DNA of 64,000 nt, taken from the NCBI RefSeq assembly GCF_003945345.1, contig NZ_AP019308.1, forward strand, positions 248,001 to 312,000, written 5' to 3'. Origin of the DNA: Paenibacillus baekrokdamisoli (GTDB taxonomy: Bacteria; Bacillota; Bacilli; Paenibacillales; Paenibacillaceae). The notes under the pieces were generated by a model. The model worked only from the letters and a program-made list of their open reading frames with translations. It made no database searches and had not been told where the DNA came from. The position numbers and the translations under genes were made by a program. Positions 8,901 to 17,548 of this stretch are shown in pieces. How positions within the stretch are numbered: position 1 is the stretch's first letter; the number at the start of each line of letters is the position of its first letter.

Positions 8901-10836
8901 TGGTGTTCTATGGACAAGATCAACGGACTTCGGAACACTCTATGATCACCAATCCACGATTGTTGCTAAGAAAATCGACTATGTGCAAAAATCGCCGTTT
9001 AAGCTGCGGGGATGGCATACTACCGGCTCAGGAAAAAAGGGAGAGTTTCATACAGACGCTGACACGGAATCCATGCTGGCGCGGAACAAATTGAATGCGA
9101 AGTTAGCAGAGGTCGGAAATATAGATTACTGGGGTAGACAGTATGATCTTGGTTTAAATCCCGTACTGCTTGGACACAACCTCGATTTCTGGCTTCCAAA
9201 TGAAAAATATTTTGACAAGCATCCTGAATATTACAATGAAGTGGATGGAAAATACGTTCCTGTATCAATGGAGAATTCTCAAATTAATTTCTATCATCCA
9301 GATGTGCCCGGGGTCATTGCGGGTGAGATGAGGCAGCTTCTCTCCGTTCAGCCCATGGAATACCTTGGAGTCGGAATTATGGATAACCAAGTATTCAGTC
9401 AAGGAGAATTAAGCAGATCTCCTTTTACAACACCTGACGGCCTTGTCGTTCAACCTGAGGATCCAGCGTACAAATCGACTGTTTTCTTCACATTTCTGAA
9501 TAAGATAGCGGCTGAAATTAAGCTGACCCATCCAAAAGTGAAAATTGCGACTTTCGCGTACTTTTTTACGGATACTCCGCCTAAGGTAGAATTAGAGGAC
9601 AATATCATCATCGTTATGGCACCAGGCTCTGAAGACGATAGAGTTCCTTTTAATACTAACGATCAGAACAGCTCTAACTATGCCTATAAGCTCAAACTGG
9701 AAGCGTGGGCAGTCAAAACTCATAATATTCTGATGTATAATTATTATGGCTGCTGCGTCACGGATATTTACGAAAGGCCGATTGCCAAAAAGGTGCAGGC
9801 CGATATGAAATATTATCGTGATTTGGGGATTATGGGAGTATTGCCAGAGGGTCATTTGGACAACGGAGACATATGGGGAATCAATGCGCTGCAATATTGG
9901 CTGATCAATAATCTGTTCTGGAATCCGGATGCGGATTTAGAAGCACTCAAAACCGAGTTCTTGAAAAAGGCATACGGAGCAGCTGCAGATTCGATGAGGC
10001 GCTATTACGATTTAATCGAGCAAGGCTGGAACTATGATCAACAGCCGGTTGGCGTCTATTCCAGGGCAAGTCAGTTGATTGGCCAATACGTCATAAAAGC
10101 CGGAATTAAAGATGCTGCTCAAAGCGCCTTGAATGAAGCTTGGCAGCTGGCCGATGCGCAAGCCAAGAAAAGAATTGAACCGATCAAAACAACATTCGAA
10201 AAGATGGTTTTTTTGGTAGGTGAAATTCCTAATTTATCGGCAAGTGCTGCAAGAACGACATACAGCAAAGACGAGATCATGGATTCGCTCGACTTTAGTA
10301 AGGGGCCTTGGGCAAATGTCCAGCCGGTAACTGAATTCCGCGAGATGGGCACTCGAAATCAGGTGCAGGAAGAAACGAAAGTGTATCTCTTATGGGATGA
10401 CAAAAATTTATATGTTGGTTATGAAAATCTCGATGATCATTTGGATCGCATGGTTGTAAGCGACGATGCTCCCGGAGAATGGTGGAGAAGCGGTGCGGAT
10501 GACTCTGTTGAGACTTATGTGACGGGCGACATGAAGGGAACCTACTACGGATTCTTTTCCAATCCGAAGGCTGTTAAGTTTGAATACAAGTCATTCCAAG
10601 ACCCGACGTACAACGGATTATGGTATGCGAAGGCCGAAGTAGGGACCGACCGTTGGAATACGATTCAAGCTATCCCATTCGAGAGTATTGGCGTCGATCC
10701 AACCGTAACGGATACGCTATATGGTTTCTTCTTTCGGAATTTCCACGGGAAAGAAAAATTTATTACTTGGGGTGGCGGAATGGTATGGAATCCGTCTGAA
10801 TTCTATCCGATTCATCTCGATAAGAGCAGCAAATAA
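5917..10836 (+). CDS. S-layer-anchored multidomain DUF4838 protein with carbohydrate-binding modules
   Basis: A 1,639-residue exported protein. The GTG start has GAGGGG eight bases upstream; an ATG two codons later is possible. A signal peptide (about 1-30, cleavage near ALA) precedes three SLH domains (about 43-216), which bind pyruvylated secondary cell-wall polymer. A beta-rich region follows (220-420). Residues 447-497 look like the first half of a GH20-type N-terminal alpha/beta domain (AAKELQDTIK). Then come an Ig-like domain (500-600), two CBM4/9-like repeats (601-751, 753-905) starting NPGFELAN and NSGFEIAN, and a Gly-Asn/Gly-Ser linker. The second half of the alpha/beta domain (930-995) follows, then DUF4838 (about 1005-1365) and a CBM9-like C-terminus (1446-1639). 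Family catalysis is not established; a role in surface-bound glycan binding or hydrolysis is inferred. Confidence 0.88.
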   Translation: MGMVNSKRILSLLLIVCLLVMILMPSQALAVNEEVNNKQGEAAVSNHWAKEVMNKWIGLGLLKGDADHNYHPDNAVTRAEFAALINRVFNLPDTLSSANPFTDVGDNSWYAQDVIRLYAAGIIKGAGSDRFEPNKLITRQDAAVIVARAFKVKADVRAGEEFTDSLSIASYALSDVLALKAKGYVKGKGNNQFKPKENTTRSEVIQMIDNVMGTLVKDKGDYKSDAAGNLVVNTDDVALKNMVVSGDLFITQGAGEGEVLLEGVTVKGSTYILGGGKNSIIIRDSNLIGPLIVDKWNSQIRIVAEGTTVIQEVQMLSGGILKEGNLKGKGFVNVIILIPNDQINAAIVLDGEFDEIQHMTGKVSFELGSSTKVLVMIFNSPANVTGDGVIQTATLHVSGVKMNKWPIKINFSSNVTATIGNELVSADIRNTTTNQGGAGGGVTEPKPSAIIVESGISKADIFVDSSADKMLDLAAKELQDTIKMVSGTELSIYKWNSETSVSAVLSVNKLEIKKSGQYPIQLHLINNEATPVHVNLVQINDGPITVNLPKEVKLASHENKIIEGSVEVTNATANGDHEVIVQASVGEMALSPMKLTIHYESNLLENPGFELANSSGNLPSGWFLPSGGRDSVVSHSGTHSMRLDLGNSAYMFARTDQNLKLQQGKRYKLSAWVKGTGAGTVNMEIHEMLAAGGNNPVIKRSEVTASNEWQLMELEYKPEENAQYDYNSVFFFMSGMESLWIDDISLTEIVEEPINDLLHNSGFEIANAAGNFPDSWYSPTAVWDDKEFKSGTRSLKLELQGSDYMFARALQDLKLQPGKRYKLSAWVKGASAGTMDMEIHEMLANGGNNPVTARAEVTVSDQWQRVELDYTPAVNAVYDHNWVYFFMSGTESLWIDDVTLTEIVAEDDQGNGNGNGNGNGSGSGSGSSNTDGRIRIIIATPDTNAELNNLYPNDLAYLHETDGFAIRTSGNLIYIFGDNPRGALNGVYDFLRENAGVLWTRSTDFGTLYDHQSTIVAKKIDYVQKSPFKLRGWHTTGSGKKGEFHTDADTESMLARNKLNAKLAEVGNIDYWGRQYDLGLNPVLLGHNLDFWLPNEKYFDKHPEYYNEVDGKYVPVSMENSQINFYHPDVPGVIAGEMRQLLSVQPMEYLGVGIMDNQVFSQGELSRSPFTTPDGLVVQPEDPAYKSTVFFTFLNKIAAEIKLTHPKVKIATFAYFFTDTPPKVELEDNIIIVMAPGSEDDRVPFNTNDQNSSNYAYKLKLEAWAVKTHNILMYNYYGCCVTDIYERPIAKKVQADMKYYRDLGIMGVLPEGHLDNGDIWGINALQYWLINNLFWNPDADLEALKTEFLKKAYGAAADSMRRYYDLIEQGWNYDQQPVGVYSRASQLIGQYVIKAGIKDAAQSALNEAWQLADAQAKKRIEPIKTTFEKMVFLVGEIPNLSASAARTTYSKDEIMDSLDFSKGPWANVQPVTEFREMGTRNQVQEETKVYLLWDDKNLYVGYENLDDHLDRMVVSDDAPGEWWRSGADDSVETYVTGDMKGTYYGFFSNPKAVKFEYKSFQDPTYNGLWYAKAEVGTDRWNTIQAIPFESIGVDPTVTDTLYGFFFRNFHGKEKFITWGGGMVWNPSEFYPIHLDKSSK

Positions 10837-10874
10837 GAACAGCTTTGAATCAACCAGCTTCTAGATAAGTAAAC

Positions 10875-10922
10875 AAGCGTACCTCTCCTTGCTGATGCAA
10901 AGTTAGGTGCGCTTTTGTTTTG
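10875..10922 (+). terminator. Rho-independent terminator after the DUF4838 gene
   Basis: Arms AAGCGTACCT and AGGTGCGCTT pair with one G-T wobble and are followed by a T-rich tract. Confidence 0.75.
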
Positions 10923-10955
10923 TTAATAGGGCCTCAACACTAACTTGAGAAATGT

Positions 10956-11115
10956 GAAGCATGGTGCGTAGAAGGCCGCTGCGCGGACGGATCATTCTTA
11001 CGATCGCTGTTGTCTCCCTATTTCTTGATTCTATCCCTTAGGGGTAGAAATAAGGAGACAAAGGCGAACGCTATCGCTTCTTCAGAACGATTCCGTCCGC
11101 TTCGCTTTTGTTTCG
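10956..11115. repeat. 160-bp dispersed palindromic repeat, copy 1
   Basis: The stretch from GAAGCATGG to TTTGTTTCG recurs almost unchanged at 36886-37045 and 40661-40811, with a 3' half copy at 41606-41665. It is an imperfect palindrome: GCGGACGGATCATTCT in the left arm pairs with AGAACGATTCCGTCCGC in the right arm, and TTGTCTCC pairs with GGAGACAA nearer the centre. It encodes no transposase. The rest of this 750-bp gene-free stretch (11116-11446) holds an open frame (11010-11306) with no ribosome site, most likely chance. Confidence 0.85.
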
Positions 11116-11446
11116 TGCCAGATATCCACACGGGCATTCAAGCCTATAATTTCGGAATGAAGCAGATTTGCTCGCTGCTTGATCCCGCGCGAATCGGCAG
11201 ACGTTTCTTCAGCCATCTCTCGATTGTGCCGCTCTTTCCTCATCCCTATGCACATAACCGCCGTATTTCTTGTGATGCTTTCGGGGAACTTAAGGATACA
11301 GAGTAAATGCTCAATTCGTTAACTTATGGGTGGTCGCGAGACGTTTCATGCATAAAGGGAGAATTGCAGGTAGCACTAGCTCCAGCTGAGTCAGTTATGC
11401 TAAAGCTTTCCTTCGCTCAATGAGTGATTGAATGCGTTGAATAAAT

Positions 11447-11492
11447 AAACATCCTGTGTCCTTCGGGTGAAGGGACACGGGATGTTTGTTTT
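11447..11492 (+). terminator. Terminator-like hairpin upstream of the stalk-domain gene
   Basis: AAACATCC and GTGTCC pair with GGGACAC and GGATGTTT around a short loop, followed by a T-rich tail. The upstream transcript it would end is unclear because the preceding 300 bases show no gene. Confidence 0.65.
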
Positions 11493-11589
11493 ATAAGTGA
11501 GCTGCAACCTTTCACAGAAGAGGCGCGTCTGAGTGATTGTTAAGATAAACCAGTGGACTCGGAAGAGGGTTCGAGAGGAGCAATAACAG

Positions 11590-12714
11590 ATGAACAACAA
11601 GAATAAGAAGATTATACTCATCACGATGATTGGGTTGCTCGGAGCGACGACGGCAGCAAGTGCATCTGGTTTCATGGACAAGGTTAGCGGCATATTGCGC
11701 AGCGATGTAAAAGTCTCGGTTAATGGGGAGTCTACTTCCATGAAACCTGTTTTTATTAATGGTCAAGCGTATCTACCTGCACGCAGCGAGGCTGCAGCAC
11801 TTGGGTACACGCTGAATTATAATACGAAGAACAAAGAAATCGAGCTGAAGAAAATAGAAGAGGAAGAAGCTGTGAAATATGTGCGTGGTACTGGTGTCAT
11901 CGTAGACGTCAAGTCGACAGGTGAAGGACAATATCAAATCGAGCTGCTTGGCAAAGGTGATAACAACTGGATTATTCTCCACGCCGATAAGGATACAATC
12001 ATTAAGGACAGAGAAGGTAAAGCCTTCAATGCCAAAGATCTCAAGGCCGGCATGCAAATCGACGTTCAATACGGCCCGATCATTGCATTGAGCTTCCCTG
12101 GTCAATCCCATGTTGCACAAATTAATGTTGGCAGCCAGACGCTAATTAAGGAAGATGTTATTCAATCGGTTAAACATACGGAAGATGGATGGGTAGTAGA
12201 GTTTGGCGAAACCAAAAACGGCGTATTAACACCGACTTTAACTGTAAACGCTGGTAAAGAAACAAGCGTACTTACGTCACAAGGTCAGCCGGTTGATTGG
12301 GCGGATCTGAAAGTTGGAACTAAGGTGCGTGCCTACTACGGTCCGAACCTGACGAAGAGCATTCCGCCGCAAGGCCCGCTTCATTACCTTGTCGTGTTAG
12401 CGGCTAACGAGCAATTGTCTCCAGCTGCTGTTCAGGAGTTTCGTAATCTGGCATGGAGTCAAGTTCAGGACACGCAGAAATCACATCTGACTACCAAGCA
12501 AAATGATGCAAAGGTAGAAGTGGTTGATGCTAAAGGCTCAAGTGTGCTTACTGCTACCGATGAGCTGAAGAAGAAGCTGGAAGCTCTTCAAGCTGCCAAT
12601 GGCAAGCTGGTTACGGTATCCTACAACACAGATCAAGATCTGCTGGTGGGGCCCTTGACTCTTGCGTTTAATATGGACACGAAAGAGTTTGTTGGTTATT
12701 TCCCTAGAAGATAA
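11590..12714 (+). CDS. Secreted stalk-domain (copper amine oxidase N-terminal-like) protein
   Basis: A 374-residue exported protein. The signal peptide is about residues 1-27 (KKIILITMIGLLGATTAASA). Residues 35-80 form one stalk repeat of the type named after the copper amine oxidase N-terminal domain (VNGESTSMKPVFINGQAYLP, then LGYTLNYNTKNKEIEL). No oxidase catalytic domain follows. The remainder has two similar beta-rich segments with the same order (GTGVIVDVKSTGEGQYQIEL, later VIQSVKHTEDGWVVEF). The ribosome site is GAGAGGAG. Such proteins sit in the wall or at the surface of Paenibacillus-like bacteria; the actual function is unknown. Confidence 0.8.
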   Translation: MNNKNKKIILITMIGLLGATTAASASGFMDKVSGILRSDVKVSVNGESTSMKPVFINGQAYLPARSEAAALGYTLNYNTKNKEIELKKIEEEEAVKYVRGTGVIVDVKSTGEGQYQIELLGKGDNNWIILHADKDTIIKDREGKAFNAKDLKAGMQIDVQYGPIIALSFPGQSHVAQINVGSQTLIKEDVIQSVKHTEDGWVVEFGETKNGVLTPTLTVNAGKETSVLTSQGQPVDWADLKVGTKVRAYYGPNLTKSIPPQGPLHYLVVLAANEQLSPAAVQEFRNLAWSQVQDTQKSHLTTKQNDAKVEVVDAKGSSVLTATDELKKKLEALQAANGKLVTVSYNTDQDLLVGPLTLAFNMDTKEFVGYFPRR

Positions 12715-12732
12715 TAAAAGAGCGTGTTAAGC

Positions 12733-12780
12733 GGCGATCGCTTCTCGGTATTCTACCGGGGAGAGGTCGCCCTTTTTTTT
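12733..12780 (+). terminator. Strong terminator after the stalk-domain gene
   Basis: GGCGATC and TCTC pair with GAGA and GGTCGCC, followed by eight T residues. It separates this gene from the convergent lysR-type gene. Confidence 0.85.
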
Positions 12781-12811
12781 GGAATCATGCACTGTTGTAA
12801 AATCAAGCCGT

Positions 12812-13705
12812 TTAGTTGGAACATGATTCATTTTCAGTTGTAAATAGGTCCTGTGCCACTGTAAGGAACGCTTGAACTGCTGGGGAAACACTTTGAAGCG
12901 ATGGATAAGCTAGTGCCACACTACGCCAATTCAATTGCTTAAGGTTTCCTAGTTTAATTTTTGGCTGGTCTTTGAGAAACAATTCAGGCCCAATTGTAAT
13001 GCCAAGTCCTTCTTGTACCATACTTGCAATGGTGGCACAGTCTTGAACTTCGAAACGAATTAAGGGTTTTATATTAGCTTGAGAAAAAATTTCATCAACA
13101 TGAGTTCGATAAACTCCTTTGGGCATAATAAACGGTTCTTCTTGTAAGTCTTGTATGTCAATTGTTATTTCACCTTGGAATCGATGTCCTTCGGGGAAGG
13201 CAACAACCATTTTATCTTTGATTAAGGGCAATACATTCAGATTCGTATTCATATTTTGTTGAACAACAATACCAATGTCTATAACCCCCGTCTCAAACCA
13301 CTCTATGATTTCTGCATAAGTCCCTTCAAAAAAAGTAAATTCAATGTTTGGATGTTTTTTATGAAATTTAGAAATTATTTTTGGTAATATGCAAGAAGTT
13401 GCGCTTGCGAAACTTCCAATTCGTATTGTACCAGCTTCAAGATTTGATGCAAAAGATACTTCTTGTTTGATTTTTTCCAGCTGATTTAATATTTCCCGTA
13501 TATGAATTAGAGTTTTCTGACCAACTTCTGTAAGCATAAGACCTTTTTTACGATCGCGAATTAAGAGAGTAATTCCCCATTCTGATTCCAATCCAGCGAC
13601 AGCGTGACTCACAGCAGATTGTGTCATGTTAAGCTTTTCTGCTGCTTTTGTGAAACTATCTAATTCAACTACTTTAGAAAAAATTTCAAATCTCGCTAAG
13701 CTCAT
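12812..13705 (-). CDS. LysR-family transcriptional regulator
   Basis: A 297-residue regulator with an N-terminal winged helix-turn-helix (about 1-60; FTKAAEKLNMTQSAVSHAVAGLE is the recognition region) and a C-terminal periplasmic-binding-like effector domain (about 90-290; GTIRIGSFASATS marks its start). It is transcribed divergently from namA with 114 bases between the two starts, the classical LysR arrangement, so it most likely controls namA and itself. The effector is unknown. Confidence 0.93.
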   Translation of the reverse strand: MSLARFEIFSKVVELDSFTKAAEKLNMTQSAVSHAVAGLESEWGITLLIRDRKKGLMLTEVGQKTLIHIREILNQLEKIKQEVSFASNLEAGTIRIGSFASATSCILPKIISKFHKKHPNIEFTFFEGTYAEIIEWFETGVIDIGIVVQQNMNTNLNVLPLIKDKMVVAFPEGHRFQGEITIDIQDLQEEPFIMPKGVYRTHVDEIFSQANIKPLIRFEVQDCATIASMVQEGLGITIGPELFLKDQPKIKLGNLKQLNWRSVALAYPSLQSVSPAVQAFLTVAQDLFTTENESCSN

Positions 13706-13735
13706 GAGTTACACCTCATCTATAACATTAATAAT

Positions 13736-13746
13736 ATCAATTTGAT
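13736..13746. promoter_or_regulatory. Palindromic candidate operator between lysR and namA
   Basis: ATCAATTTGAT is a perfect interrupted palindrome in the divergent intergenic region, of the kind LysR proteins contact. It is short, and the region is AT-rich, so chance is possible. Confidence 0.35.
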
Positions 13747-13819
13747 TCATGCTATCACAGGGCATATACTTATGCAAGATTCGGATAAGCTTGTAATTAT
13801 ATCTTTGGAGGTTATTACT

Positions 13820-14848
13820 ATGACTCATAAACTGTTTTCTTCATATGATCTAAAAGGTTTGCATATAAAAAATCGCATTGTCATGGCACCAATGTGTCAA
13901 TATTCAGTTACAGCCAAAGATGGGAAACCGAATGAATGGCACTATGTTCACTATCTCAGCCGTGCTATTGGCGGAACGGGCCTCATTATTATGGAAATGA
14001 CAGATGTAGATCCCGATGGCAGAATAACCGATTTCGACTTGGGATTGTGGTCAGATGAGCATATTCCGGCATTCGCCAAAATTATCGAAGGTGTACACAC
14101 TCATAACGGCAAAATCGGGATTCAGATTGCTCATGCTGGACGGAAAACGGAAGACGTGGCAATCCCGATTGCTCCATCTGCGATAAAGTTTCAAGGATCA
14201 CCTTACAAAATGCCACGTGCACTTACAACCAAAGAGGTTCCAGACGTCGTCCAAAAATTTGCCGATGCAGTCCGTCGTGCTGTAAAAGCCGGTGTAGACA
14301 CGATTGAACTTCATGGAGCTCACGGCTATTTGATCCATCAATTCCAATCACCATTAACCAATAAACGAGATGATATATACGGTCAAGACCTTGCCCGATT
14401 TGGCGTAGAAGTCATTCAAGCAGTCAAAAAAGAAATGCCTTCGGATATGCCTCTTATCTTCCGCATCTCAGCTATGGAGTATGCCGATGGTGGTTATGAT
14501 ATTGATCACGCCATCGAATTATCCAAAGCCTACCAAGCTGCAGGTGTGGATGCATTTCACGTGAGTACAGGTGGGGAAGGACCTGCTGGGGAGAGAACAC
14601 CTGGCAATTACCCAGGGTATCAATTGCTTTTTGCACGTAAAATCCGAGAAGCAGTGAACACGCCAGTCATTGCAGTAGGCATGCTTGAAGATCCAGCGCT
14701 GGCTGAATCCGTTATCGGTAATGAAGATGCAGACTTCGTTGCGATTGGCCGGGGCATGCTGCGTGATCCGTATTGGGCTACGCATGCAGCCATTTCGCTT
14801 CGCAATGAGCCAAATAACATTCCTGAACAATATAGAGGCGCATACTAA
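13820..14848 (+). CDS. namA: NADPH dehydrogenase NamA (YqjM-type old yellow enzyme)
   Basis: A 342-residue FMN flavoenzyme that reduces activated C=C bonds of enones, nitroesters and nitroaromatics with NADPH. The ATG at 13820 follows GGAGG at eight bases; an in-frame ATG at 13742 lies in the intergenic region and lacks a ribosome site. Cys26 in MAPMCQYS is the redox-tuning cysteine known from Bacillus YqjM, and the substrate-binding histidines appear in ELHGAHGYLIHQF. The C-terminus has the FMN phosphate-binding pattern (VAIGRGMLRDPYW). The length fits the 338-residue Bacillus enzyme. It is divergent from a LysR gene that probably regulates it. Confidence 0.93.
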   Translation: MTHKLFSSYDLKGLHIKNRIVMAPMCQYSVTAKDGKPNEWHYVHYLSRAIGGTGLIIMEMTDVDPDGRITDFDLGLWSDEHIPAFAKIIEGVHTHNGKIGIQIAHAGRKTEDVAIPIAPSAIKFQGSPYKMPRALTTKEVPDVVQKFADAVRRAVKAGVDTIELHGAHGYLIHQFQSPLTNKRDDIYGQDLARFGVEVIQAVKKEMPSDMPLIFRISAMEYADGGYDIDHAIELSKAYQAAGVDAFHVSTGGEGPAGERTPGNYPGYQLLFARKIREAVNTPVIAVGMLEDPALAESVIGNEDADFVAIGRGMLRDPYWATHAAISLRNEPNNIPEQYRGAY

Positions 14849-14882
14849 TATTGAAAACTAGGAAAGGAGAGAATGAGCGAAT

Positions 14883-15407
14883 ATGCTGCAGCGACCAAAA
14901 CAAAACGAATATGATCCGTATTTTTTAACTTACATCGACATTGTGCCTGATGGTGATATCCTTCACTTTCTTCAACTACAACAGAATCAGGTGAACGCCT
15001 TATTCGGTAAACTTAGCCAAGAACAAGGGGAGCTGCGTTATAAACCCGGGAAGTGGAGATTGAAGGAAGTGCTCGGACATATCAGCGATTCGGAGCGTGT
15101 TATGAGCTACTGGATGATTAGCATTGCGCGCGGGGATAAAACGAAACTTCTTGGCTATGATCAGGATGTTTTTATTAATAAAGGCTCTTTCGGCAAGTGC
15201 TCGCTAAAGGAGCTGCTTGCGGATTTCCAAGCTGTCAGACAAGCGACGTTCTCGCTTCTGACCACAATTGCAGAGACGGCATGGCTTCGGGCAGGCAATG
15301 TGGTCAATAAAGATGTGACGGCTCGCGCGCTGCTTTATATTATTGCAGGACATACGGAGCATCATTTGAATGTAATTAAGATAAGGAGTTCTATATACTA
15401 TAAATAA
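14883..15407 (+). CDS. DinB-family four-helix-bundle protein
   Basis: A 174-residue protein of the DinB/YfiT-like metal-dependent superfamily. The metal-binding histidines are visible in LGHISDSE (about residue 65) and in GHTEHHLNVI near the C-terminus. The ribosome site is AAGGAGAG. It starts 34 bases after namA with no terminator between, so it may be cotranscribed with it. Family members include thiol-transferase-like enzymes and proteins of unknown role; no specific reaction can be assigned. Its last ten bases overlap the end of the convergent tetR-type gene. Confidence 0.85.
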   Translation: MLQRPKQNEYDPYFLTYIDIVPDGDILHFLQLQQNQVNALFGKLSQEQGELRYKPGKWRLKEVLGHISDSERVMSYWMISIARGDKTKLLGYDQDVFINKGSFGKCSLKELLADFQAVRQATFSLLTTIAETAWLRAGNVVNKDVTARALLYIIAGHTEHHLNVIKIRSSIYYK

Positions 15408-16012
15408 AGTCCTGTGACGTAGACAGAAGCGATCGTTCTAGCGATCTCCTCGACAGAACTATGGTGTTCGTCCCGGACAATTTCCCATAGGTACATTTCG
15501 TTCGTAAAAAACCAACCTCGTGCCACAATCTCATGATTAACTTCGGATCTAGCTAACCCGTTTTGTTGTGCGTAGGCAACGTCTGTTGAAATCCGCTGAA
15601 TAAATTTTTCCCGTATGGCTTTCCATTTATCCGAAACTAAAGAAGAAACCCCAATGGCCTGTTCGAAGACTTGCATCATATCCCGTTCGGCTTCAGCCAT
15701 TTTTAAAAAATCATTCGCTTGTTTGCGAATGATTTCCTCAGCTTCTTGTTTCGATTTTGGCAGGAAGGAGATCTCGGCAATTTCAAAAAATTGCTCCATG
15801 ACACCCTCCATCAATACGATTAAAAGATCTTCTTTTCCTCCAAAATGTACATATGCCGTTCCGTATCCGATACTTGCTTTGTTAATCATTTGCGAGATCG
15901 TTGCTTTTTGAAAACCTTCTTGAAGAAAAACTTCCCTTGCGGCTTCTAATAATTTTATTCGCGTTTTCAGTGATCGTAAATGTCTTTTATCCTCTATATT
16001 ACGATGATTCAT
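15398..16012 (-). CDS. TetR-family regulator of the kynureninase operon (inferred)
   Basis: A 204-residue TetR protein. The HTH is at about residues 10-55 (FLQEGFQKATISQMINKAS, then YGTAYVHFGGKEDL). The ATG at 16012 is preceded by GGGGG at a good distance; an ATG seven codons upstream has a weaker site. It faces kynU, and the 200-base divergent region carries two copies of a TGACA-N3-TGTCA palindrome, so it probably represses both kynU and itself. The ligand might be kynurenine or a related tryptophan catabolite; that is inference from context. Confidence 0.88.
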   Translation of the reverse strand: MNHRNIEDKRHLRSLKTRIKLLEAAREVFLQEGFQKATISQMINKASIGYGTAYVHFGGKEDLLIVLMEGVMEQFFEIAEISFLPKSKQEAEEIIRKQANDFLKMAEAERDMMQVFEQAIGVSSLVSDKWKAIREKFIQRISTDVAYAQQNGLARSEVNHEIVARGWFFTNEMYLWEIVRDEHHSSVEEIARTIASVYVTGLYL

Positions 16013-16119
16013 TCCTATTCCCCCACTACTCATTATCTCTAGAATATATGAATTATTATGAAAAGGAAAGGGATATCACCAGGTGGTTATGCATGTTAAA
16101 AATTGGATCAAATATATTA

Positions 16120-16167
16120 TTGACATCATGTCATATTTAATCGGATAATGTTGTTGACACTATGTCA
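16120..16167 (+). promoter_or_regulatory. kynU promoter with two TetR-type operator palindromes
   Basis: TTGACA (16120-16125) and GATAAT (16144-16149), 18 bases apart, form a good sigma-A promoter. The palindrome TGACATCATGTCA (16121-16133) overlaps the -35 element, and a near copy, TGACACTATGTCA (16155-16167), lies just after the -10 element. The starts are 34 bases apart. This is a textbook repression layout. Confidence 0.7.
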
Positions 16168-16177
16168 TATTCATTGA

Positions 16178-16191
16178 AGAAAGCGCTTTAT
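16178..16191 (+). promoter_or_regulatory. Candidate cre (CcpA) site before kynU
   Basis: AGAAAGCGCTTTAT contains the palindromic AAAGCGCTTT core of CcpA sites, with two mismatches to the full consensus. It lies in the presumed leader 20 bases before the kynU start, where binding would block elongation. Confidence 0.4.
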
Positions 16192-16211
16192 TATCTGTAA
16201 AGGGGAGAATC

Positions 16212-17501
16212 ATGATGCTTTTGAAAAACTTTGATGTAACTTTACGATATGCGAAAGAATTGGATGAGGAAGATTTTCTTGCGCATTTTCGAGAAGAGTT
16301 TTATTTAAAGCCAGGATCCATTTATATGGATGGGAACTCGTTGGGTCTTCTTTCGAAAAGAGCGGAAAGGACTCTCTTGGAATCTTTAGAGGATTGGAAG
16401 GAACATGGAATCGATGGCTGGACGCAGGGGAAACATCCATGGTTCTTTTTGGCGGAGGAACTAGGAGAGAAACTTGCTCCATTAGTAGGAGGTTCAGCTG
16501 AAGAAGTCATTGTGACCGGTTCTACGACAGTAAATCTGCATCAGCTTGTATCTTCGTTTTATAAGCCAGAAGGAAAACGCACAAAAATATTAGCAGATGA
16601 ACTAACATTTCCATCCGATATTTATGCTCTTCAAAGCCAGTTACGGATTCATGGATATGATCCCGATGCACAACTTATTCGCGTGAAAAGCCGAGATGGC
16701 CGCTTTTTAGAAGAAGATGACATTATCGAAGCAATGGACGAAACAGTCGCTTTAATCGTCTTGCCCACCGTACTTTATCGTAGTGGTCAAATATTGGATA
16801 TCAAACGATTAACCGATGAAGCACACCGTAGAGGTATTGTAATTGGCTTTGACGCTTGCCACTCCGTAGGTTCGATTCCGCATTCCTTCAGCGAATGGGA
16901 TGTAGATTTTTCCTTTTGGTGTAATTATAAACATTTGAACGGCGGACCTGGTGGTGTTGGAGGCTTATTTGTGAATCGTAAGCATTTTGGAAGGATGCCT
17001 GGACTCGCCGGATGGTTTAGTTCTGCTAAAGAGAAACAATTCGACATGGAGCATACATTAACTCCCGCTCTTTCCGCAGGAGCCTTCCAAATAGGAACTC
17101 CTCATGTGCTTAGCGCTGCCCCTTTGATTGGGTCTTTGGAAATATTTACAGAAGCAGGTATTGGAAATATTCGCCAAAAGTCACTTAAAATCAATCGATA
17201 TTTAATGGATTTAATTGATAGCGAATTAGCGGATATGGGTTTTATCATCGGAACGCCAAGAGAGGATGCACGACGCGGCGGGCATGTGAGCCTTGAGCAT
17301 ATTGAAGCAGCGCGAATTTGTAAATCATTGAAGGAAAACGGGATCATTCCGGATTTTCGAGCACCTAACATCATTCGTCTTGCACCTGTTGCCCTTTATT
17401 CTTCCTTCGAGGAAGTTTGGGAAGTGGTTCAAATTCTTAAAAAGATCATGGCTGAAAAACAGTATGAGAAATTTAAAAATGAACGTGAAGTAGTTGCATA
17501 A
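16212..17501 (+). CDS. kynU: Kynureninase
   Basis: A 429-residue PLP-dependent hydrolase that cleaves kynurenine to anthranilate and alanine. Typical motifs are [12 protein letters not shown] near the N-terminus, the PLP-contacting [12 protein letters not shown], the Schiff-base Lys240 in [13 protein letters not shown], and the [13 protein letters not shown] segment. Length and motif order match bacterial KynU. Two adjacent ATGs at 16212 and 16215 are equally plausible behind AAAGGGGAG. It is followed after 47 bases by an amino-acid permease with no terminator between, forming a two-gene operon. No kynA or kynB lies nearby, so the operon may serve imported kynurenine. Confidence 0.93.
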   Translation: MMLLKNFDVTLRYAKELDEEDFLAHFREEFYLKPGSIYMDGNSLGLLSKRAERTLLESLEDWKEHGIDGWTQGKHPWFFLAEELGEKLAPLVGGSAEEVIVTGSTTVNLHQLVSSFYKPEGKRTKILADELTFPSDIYALQSQLRIHGYDPDAQLIRVKSRDGRFLEEDDIIEAMDETVALIVLPTVLYRSGQILDIKRLTDEAHRRGIVIGFDACHSVGSIPHSFSEWDVDFSFWCNYKHLNGGPGGVGGLFVNRKHFGRMPGLAGWFSSAKEKQFDMEHTLTPALSAGAFQIGTPHVLSAAPLIGSLEIFTEAGIGNIRQKSLKINRYLMDLIDSELADMGFIIGTPREDARRGGHVSLEHIEAARICKSLKENGIIPDFRAPNIIRLAPVALYSSFEEVWEVVQILKKIMAEKQYEKFKNEREVVA

Positions 17502-17548
17502 TGTAAAACGCTAGTATGGCCGGACAAAGCCTGAAGGGGATGAAATAG

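Noticed and set aside
11010-11306. 98-residue protein overlapping repeat copy 1
   Set aside because: It begins inside the palindromic repeat, has no ribosome site, and shows no recognisable motif.
11590-12714. Copper amine oxidase
   Set aside because: Only the N-terminal stalk-type domain is present; there is no topaquinone or copper-binding catalytic domain.
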